A stretch of 10,078 nt of DNA from an uncultured Bacilli bacterium (GTDB taxonomy: Bacteria > Bacillota_I > Bacilli_A > RF39 > UBA660): positions 1-10,078 of the forward strand of contig CANQYA010000026.1 of assembly GCA_947627965.1 (NCBI GenBank), read 5' to 3'. Made by a program: the position numbers and the translations under genes. Shown in pieces: positions 6,188 through 10,078 of this stretch (its first letter is position 1; each line of letters begins with the position of its first letter). The notes under the pieces were generated by a model, which saw only the letters and a list, made by a program, of their open reading frames with translations, was not told the origin of the DNA and searched no databases.

Positions 6188-6286
6188 TTAATTTCTTCTA
6201 CGAATTCTACTTCGATAAACTAATTTAGATATCATTACATTCTCACTTAGTCTATTTAAAGCATCAATTACATTTTCTCTTATCAT
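6188..6286 (-). CDS. Unrecognised small protein, 32 aa
   Basis: A 33-codon frame from ATG at 6286 to TAA at 6190-6188. AAAGGAGG (6298-6291) lies 4 nt before the ATG and is the best Shine-Dalgarno match in the window. The product begins MIRENVIDALNRLSENV and ends in a strongly basic tail (YRSRIRRRN); the first half could form an amphipathic helix. There is no signal peptide, membrane helix or cysteine. It lies between the divergent gpsB and recU genes, where many Firmicutes carry ypsA, but it does not resemble YpsA. A TATAAT at 6300-6305 upstream has no good -35 and sits close to the Shine-Dalgarno. Its stop is 11 bp before the gpsB promoter, so readthrough into gpsB is possible. I do not recognise it; the case for a gene rests on the ribosome site and the undisturbed frame. 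Confidence 0.5.
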   Translation of the reverse strand: MIRENVIDALNRLSENVMISKLVYRSRIRRRN

Positions 6287-6290
6287 AGTC

Positions 6291-6298
6291 CCTCCTTT
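6291..6298 (-). promoter_or_regulatory. Near-perfect Shine-Dalgarno of the 32-aa ORF
   Basis: AAAGGAGG on the minus strand with a 4-nt gap to the ATG, slightly shorter than usual. In a gap of about 250 bp between divergent genes this is the main reason to take the small ORF seriously. Confidence 0.6.
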
Positions 6299-6323
6299 AA
6301 TTATATTACAACTTAAATTAGCA

Positions 6324-6343
6324 TTTGTCTTAAATTCGACAAA
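6324..6343. repeat. Inverted repeat in the divergent gpsB/recU region
   Basis: TTTGTC (6324-6329) and GACAAA (6338-6343) are perfect complements with 8 nt between them. The element lies about 40 bp upstream of the recU -35 box and upstream of the small ORF. It could be an operator, but no regulator is identified and a 6-bp arm can arise by chance. Confidence 0.3.
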
Positions 6344-6384
6344 ACTAGTTAAAATATAACAATTTAGTAATATAAATAAATGTA

Positions 6385-6413
6385 TGGAAAAAAATTGTAA
6401 TATATAGTATAAT
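6385..6413 (+). promoter_or_regulatory. Likely SigA promoter of recU-ponA
   Basis: Perfect -10 TATAAT (6408-6413), 17-bp spacer, weak -35 TGGAAA (6385-6390, 4 of 6). The transcription start near 6420 leaves a very short leader before the AGGTGG ribosome site (6421-6426), so initiation may be slightly upstream of the canonical distance. Confidence 0.55.
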
Positions 6414-6430
6414 TTAGTATAGGTGGTTTT

Positions 6431-7003
6431 ATGAAATACCCTAGTGGAATAAAATTAAATACAACTAAGACTATTTCCTATGATAATAGAGGTATGGATT
6501 TAGAAGAAGATATAAATATTACTAATCAATATTATTTAGAAAAAGGAATAGCTTTTATTTATAAAAAACCTACACCTATACAAGTTACAAAAGTTACTTA
6601 TTCAAAGAGAAAAGCAATTATAAAAGAAGCTTATTTTAAAGAACCTTCAACTACTGATTACAATGGTTTATATAAGGGTTTATATATTGATTTTGAAGCT
6701 AAGGAAACCAATAGTGCTACTTCTTTTCCTTTAAGTAATATTCATAAACACCAAATAGTACATATAAAGAATATTTATGAAAACAAAGGTATAGCATTTA
6801 TTATAGTAAGATTTAATAAATTACATAAAACTTACTTATTATTTGCTAAAGATTTACTAAGCTTTATCAAAAATAATATGAGGAAATCAATACCAGTTGA
6901 ATATTTTATGGAAAAAGCTTATTTATTAGAAGAAAAATATATACCTAGAATAGATTATTTAAAAATAATTGATCAAATTGGAGGTTGTTATGAAAAAGAA
7001 TAA
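6431..7003 (+). CDS. recU: Holliday junction resolvase RecU
   Basis: RecU cuts four-way DNA junctions symmetrically at the end of recombinational repair, works with RuvAB in Firmicutes, and can modulate RecA. The 190-aa protein is near the family length (about 200). It contains the PD-(D/E)xK-type active site: D76 in STTDYNG, then E89 and K91 in GLYIDFEAKET. The spacing of 13 and 2 residues is the same as D88, E101 and K103 of B. subtilis RecU. Another family-like segment is FPLSNIHKHQIVHIKNI (99-115), and the basic N-terminal arm includes MKYPSGIKLN. The ATG at 6431 has AGGTGG 4 nt upstream. Its end overlaps the start of the ponA gene by 14 bp, an operon pairing common in Firmicutes. No truncation or missing catalytic residue is visible. 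Confidence 0.96.
   Translation: MKYPSGIKLNTTKTISYDNRGMDLEEDINITNQYYLEKGIAFIYKKPTPIQVTKVTYSKRKAIIKEAYFKEPSTTDYNGLYKGLYIDFEAKETNSATSFPLSNIHKHQIVHIKNIYENKGIAFIIVRFNKLHKTYLLFAKDLLSFIKNNMRKSIPVEYFMEKAYLLEEKYIPRIDYLKIIDQIGGCYEKE
6980..6984 (+). promoter_or_regulatory. Ribosome binding site that fixes the ponA start
   Basis: GGAGG inside the end of recU, 5 nt before the ATG at 6990. It favours this ATG over the in-frame TTG at 6969, which lies upstream of the site and has none of its own. Confidence 0.85.
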
Positions 7004-9842
7004 AAAGAATAATGGGGTTACCTATCATAAAAAAACTAATTCTAACAATAGTAAAGAAAAGAAAGAAAGAAAAAAACAAAATAATTTTATTAAAGAATTA
7101 AAGAAAGATCCTAGTCTTTTAGTAATACTAATTATAGCTTTAATAGGTATCGTAGTAGCGTATTTTACGATAGGAAAGTTATTTACAGCTATTTTAGTAA
7201 TTGGTATTATTTTAATTCTTTTGATGTCTCATTTAATTCATATCATTAAAAGAAAGAAAAAATTACTAATAGTTGTCAATATCTTTTTGGTTATTATTCT
7301 ATTATGTTGTATCGGTGGTAGTATTGCGGTAGGATCGTTCCTATTATATGTAATTAAACAGGCACCTGAATTCGATGTAACACGTCTTGAACGTTCTGAG
7401 ACTACTTTAGTTTATGATATAAATAACAAATTAGTAGGAGAACTTGGTGCCGAAAAAAGAGAAAATATTACCTATGATCAAATTAGTCAATCATTTATCG
7501 ATGCTTTGATTGCTACAGAGGACTCAAGATTTTTTCAACACAATGGATTTGATGCGGCAAGATTTTTAAAAGCTTCTCTAGGTCAAGCTGCTGGTCAAGA
7601 TGCTGGTGGAGCTTCGACTATTTCAATGCAAGTTATTAAAACTAATTTTACTGATGCTAATATCACTAAAGGGTTACCTGGTATCATTCGTAAATTTACG
7701 GATATTTATATGGCTGTCTTTAAACTTGAAAAGAATTATAGTAAACAAGAAATTATCGAATTTTATGTCAATAATAACTATATGGGAGACGTTGCTCATG
7801 GTCTAGAGCAAGCTTCACAGACATATTTTGGAAAAACAGCAAGAGATTTAAACTTAGCTGAAGCTTCCCTTTTAGCAGGACTTTATAAATCTCCTTATAC
7901 TCTTAATCCTTATCTTAACCCCGAAAACGCTACAGCAAGGCGTTCACAAGTATTAAACCTTATGGTTTTACATGGATATATTACTGAAAATGAACGTGAT
8001 ATGGCTAATAGTATACCAGTTGAATCCTTACTAGTTGGTAAAAGTGCTTCTAATTATCAATATCAATGGTATATTGATGCGGCAGTATCAGAAATAGAAA
8101 ATAAATTTAATGTTAATGCTTATAATACACCAATGATTATTTATACTAATATGGACGCTAATAAACAAAAAGGTTTAGACGATATTGTTTATGGTAAAAG
8201 TTATAATTGGCGTGACGATAAAATGCAAACAGCTATTGCGGCAATCGACGTCGATACTGGTAAAGTTGTAGCTATAGTTGGAGGAAGAAATAAAGGACAA
8301 CGTATCAGCAATAGAGCTATTGAAATGAAAAGACAAATTGGTTCTACTGCTAAGCCAATATTTGACTATGCTCCTGGTATGGAATTCCTTAACTGGTCAA
8401 CTTATACGATGTGGGAAGATAAAGAGTATTATTACTCATCTGGTCAACCTATGAATAACTCTGACCGTCAATATATGGGTTGGTTAACGACGAGACGTGC
8501 CTTAGCATTCTCGCGAAACGTACCTGCCCTACAAGCTTTCCAAGCTTTAGCTAAAAATAATGTCGATGTTATTAAGTTTGTTACTTCTTTAGGAATAACA
8601 CCTGAAATCGAGGGTGGTAAACTTCACGAAGCCCACTCTATCGGTTCATTTAATGGTTCTAACCCATTAGAGATGGCAGCTGCTTATGCGGCATTTGCTA
8701 ACGGTGGAACTTATTATAAACCTTATTTCGTTAGTAAAGTTGTCTTTAGAAATACAGGTACAGAATATGAATTTAAACCTGAAGGTAATAAAGTAATGAG
8801 TGATTCTACAGCTTTCATGATTACTGATTGCTTAAAATCAGCCGTTAATGAAGGTGCCAGTGGTGCGGCTAAAGTTAGTGGTGTCAATGTCGCTGCTAAA
8901 ACAGGTACTACTAACTTCCCTGAAAGCTTATTAGTAAGTGCTGGAGCTCCATTCGATTCAGTAAACGATGCATGGATTATAGGATACGATCCTGAATACT
9001 CAATCGGTATGTGGGTTGGTTACGACGACTTTAAAGATGGTCACTTAACTCCTGAGTCGGCTACAACGGAACGTGCTAGAATATTTAATGCTGCTGGTAA
9101 TGCTGTATTCAATAAAAACGGTCAAGATTTTAAAGTTCCTAGCAGTGTTGTTTATTCAGCTGTCGAATTAGGTACTTACCCTATTTCGCTACCAGGTCCT
9201 GATACACCACAAGATATGATTACTTACGAATACTTTAAAGCAGGAACTGAACCTACCGAAGTATCAACTAAATTTACTAAACTTAAAAATGTTACTAATC
9301 TAAAAGTTACATATAATCCAAGTACTTTAACTGTTAACCTATCATGGGATGAAGCTAAAAAACTGCAAAACGAACAAAGTAGTTACGGTGACTTTGGTTA
9401 TAATGTGTATAAAGATAATGAGCTTCTAGGATTTACAACAGATAACTTCTATGAAATTTCTGATATTGAAGATCCATTTGGTACTTATAAAGTTGTTACT
9501 ACTTATGAAAAATATAATTCTTCCGATAGTCCTGGTGCTACATATAAATTAGTTGATGAAGTTAGCTATTCTTCTGAATTATTGGTACCTGCTGAAAACC
9601 GATATAAAGTTGGAGATAATTTAGAAAGTTGGGATTTAAAACCTTCTAAAAGCGATTTAAAAGTATATGCTGACGGCGAAGAAATAACTAACTTTACAGT
9701 AACAATATCAATTAAAAATACTAAAAATGAAGTTATGGCTAGTGTCGATACGACAGCTAAAGAAACATTTACTATTACTTATACAGTAATGGTCGAAGAA
9801 AAAGAAATTGGTACAATGACACGAACGATAATTATAGAATAA
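6990..9842 (+). CDS. ponA: Class A penicillin-binding protein (PBP1 type)
   Basis: A bifunctional peptidoglycan synthase that polymerises glycan strands from lipid II and cross-links their stem peptides outside the membrane. In the 950-aa protein, a basic cytoplasmic tail (1-42) is followed by about three hydrophobic helices (roughly 43-63, 64-86 and 92-122), then a GT51 glycosyltransferase domain (about 150-325) with the catalytic glutamate in ATEDSRFF (E177) and GGASTISMQ. The transpeptidase domain (about 410-705) carries SxxK as STAK (S452-K455), SxN as SRN (508-510) and KTG (637-639). The C-terminus adds a fibronectin III-like region (about 758-865) and a beta-rich tail (868-950). Class A PBPs normally have one membrane helix; three still place the catalytic domains outside. 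The start overlaps recU by 14 bp, suggesting translational coupling. A strong terminator follows. Confidence 0.96.
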   Translation: MKKNKKNNGVTYHKKTNSNNSKEKKERKKQNNFIKELKKDPSLLVILIIALIGIVVAYFTIGKLFTAILVIGIILILLMSHLIHIIKRKKKLLIVVNIFLVIILLCCIGGSIAVGSFLLYVIKQAPEFDVTRLERSETTLVYDINNKLVGELGAEKRENITYDQISQSFIDALIATEDSRFFQHNGFDAARFLKASLGQAAGQDAGGASTISMQVIKTNFTDANITKGLPGIIRKFTDIYMAVFKLEKNYSKQEIIEFYVNNNYMGDVAHGLEQASQTYFGKTARDLNLAEASLLAGLYKSPYTLNPYLNPENATARRSQVLNLMVLHGYITENERDMANSIPVESLLVGKSASNYQYQWYIDAAVSEIENKFNVNAYNTPMIIYTNMDANKQKGLDDIVYGKSYNWRDDKMQTAIAAIDVDTGKVVAIVGGRNKGQRISNRAIEMKRQIGSTAKPIFDYAPGMEFLNWSTYTMWEDKEYYYSSGQPMNNSDRQYMGWLTTRRALAFSRNVPALQAFQALAKNNVDVIKFVTSLGITPEIEGGKLHEAHSIGSFNGSNPLEMAAAYAAFANGGTYYKPYFVSKVVFRNTGTEYEFKPEGNKVMSDSTAFMITDCLKSAVNEGASGAAKVSGVNVAAKTGTTNFPESLLVSAGAPFDSVNDAWIIGYDPEYSIGMWVGYDDFKDGHLTPESATTERARIFNAAGNAVFNKNGQDFKVPSSVVYSAVELGTYPISLPGPDTPQDMITYEYFKAGTEPTEVSTKFTKLKNVTNLKVTYNPSTLTVNLSWDEAKKLQNEQSSYGDFGYNVYKDNELLGFTTDNFYEISDIEDPFGTYKVVTTYEKYNSSDSPGATYKLVDEVSYSSELLVPAENRYKVGDNLESWDLKPSKSDLKVYADGEEITNFTVTISIKNTKNEVMASVDTTAKETFTITYTVMVEEKEIGTMTRTIIIE

Positions 9843-9857
9843 AAGTATTTCCATATG

Positions 9858-9908
9858 AAAAAAAGAAGATTTTGAGTATAATTCTTAAAATCTTCTTTTT
9901 ATTTTTTT
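9858..9908 (+). terminator. Strong bidirectional terminator between ponA and the ZIP gene
   Basis: A 17-bp stem, 9860-9876 with 9884-9900 (14 perfect pairs plus a G-U and two more), closes a 7-nt loop TATAATT. The plus-strand side runs into TTTTTATTTTTTT. Read on the minus strand it ends in seven T (9864-9858), so it can also stop the convergent transporter gene. Confidence 0.9.
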
Positions 9909-9938
9909 AAAACTTTATTCTAACTAAGTATACAATCC

Positions 9939-10078
9939 CTAAGTTAAAAAATGACAAATACTCATAAACATAACCCCTACCATAAAAAAGATAATACTTT
10001 TTTTAATATCTTTGTATTTTAATGAAGCTGGTATCAATTCATATAAAGATATAGAAGTCATAATTCCTGAAATAACAG
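9939..10078 (-). CDS. ZIP-family metal transporter, C-terminal end only
   Basis: The last 46 codons of a minus-strand gene that enters from the right edge and stops with TAG (9941-9939). The visible sequence has the segment ISGIMTSISLYELIPASLKY followed by a final membrane helix, FFMVGVMFMSICHFL. This matches my memory of the end of ZupT/GufA-type ZIP transporters (AGIMVALSVDELMP, a short loop, then a last helix), which import zinc or related divalent metals. The core metal-binding helices are outside the window, so the assignment rests on this short stretch. It is convergent with ponA and shares its terminator. Confidence 0.7.
   Translation of the reverse strand, partial: VISGIMTSISLYELIPASLKYKDIKKSIIFFMVGVMFMSICHFLT

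Noticed and set aside
1370-9941. No gene in the window ends in TGA; all visible stops are TAA or TAG
   Set aside because: Suggestive of little TGA use, but about nine genes in AT-rich DNA are too few to claim loss of release factor 2.
1-10078. CRISPR arrays, insertion sequences, prophage genes, tRNA or rRNA genes
   Set aside because: No direct-repeat array, transposase, integrase, terminal inverted repeats, tRNA cloverleaf or rRNA signature was found on either strand.

Overview
The window comes from a low-GC Gram-positive bacterium (Firmicutes/Bacilli). It looks like one of the reduced, mostly uncultured Bacilli lineages near Erysipelotrichales or RF39, rather than a true Mycoplasma. Every tryptophan codon I checked is TGG and no reading frame needs TGA to be read through, so the standard code applies. 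The cell-wall genes gpsB, rodZ and a class A PBP are present, so this is a walled organism. The lineage is inferred from gene content and composition; there is no taxonomic marker comparison behind it.

Layout, left to right. Minus strand, 1-1275: the N-terminal part of a secreted or anchored surface protein that runs off the left edge. Its promoter has a run of ten G between the -35 and -10 boxes, which is the layout of a phase-variable promoter. Then on the minus strand come rny (RNase Y), recA with a SigA promoter and a LexA-like box, pgsA, and a short rodZ-like gene that overlaps pgsA. Next is rnpB, the type B RNase P RNA, whose 5' end overlaps the stop codon of gpsB. Upstream of gpsB is a tiny 32-codon ORF with a near-perfect Shine-Dalgarno sequence. 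On the plus strand, transcribed divergently, is the recU-ponA operon (Holliday junction resolvase and class A penicillin-binding protein), ending in a strong bidirectional terminator. At the right edge is the 3' end of a minus-strand ZIP-type metal transporter.

The window joins two arrangements known from Firmicutes: rodZ-pgsA-(cinA)-recA-rny, here without cinA, and recU-ponA divergent from (ypsA)-gpsB-rnpB, here without ypsA. The genes cover recombination and repair (recA, recU), RNA processing (rny, rnpB), phospholipid synthesis (pgsA) and envelope growth (rodZ, gpsB, ponA). Transcription units are compact: the rny and recA stop codons lie inside their terminator hairpins, the pgsA hairpin abuts its stop codon, and rnpB starts inside the end of gpsB.

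Most of the window is conserved housekeeping. The parts most worth a second look are the G10 promoter of the surface-protein gene and the unrecognised 32-aa ORF between gpsB and recU.
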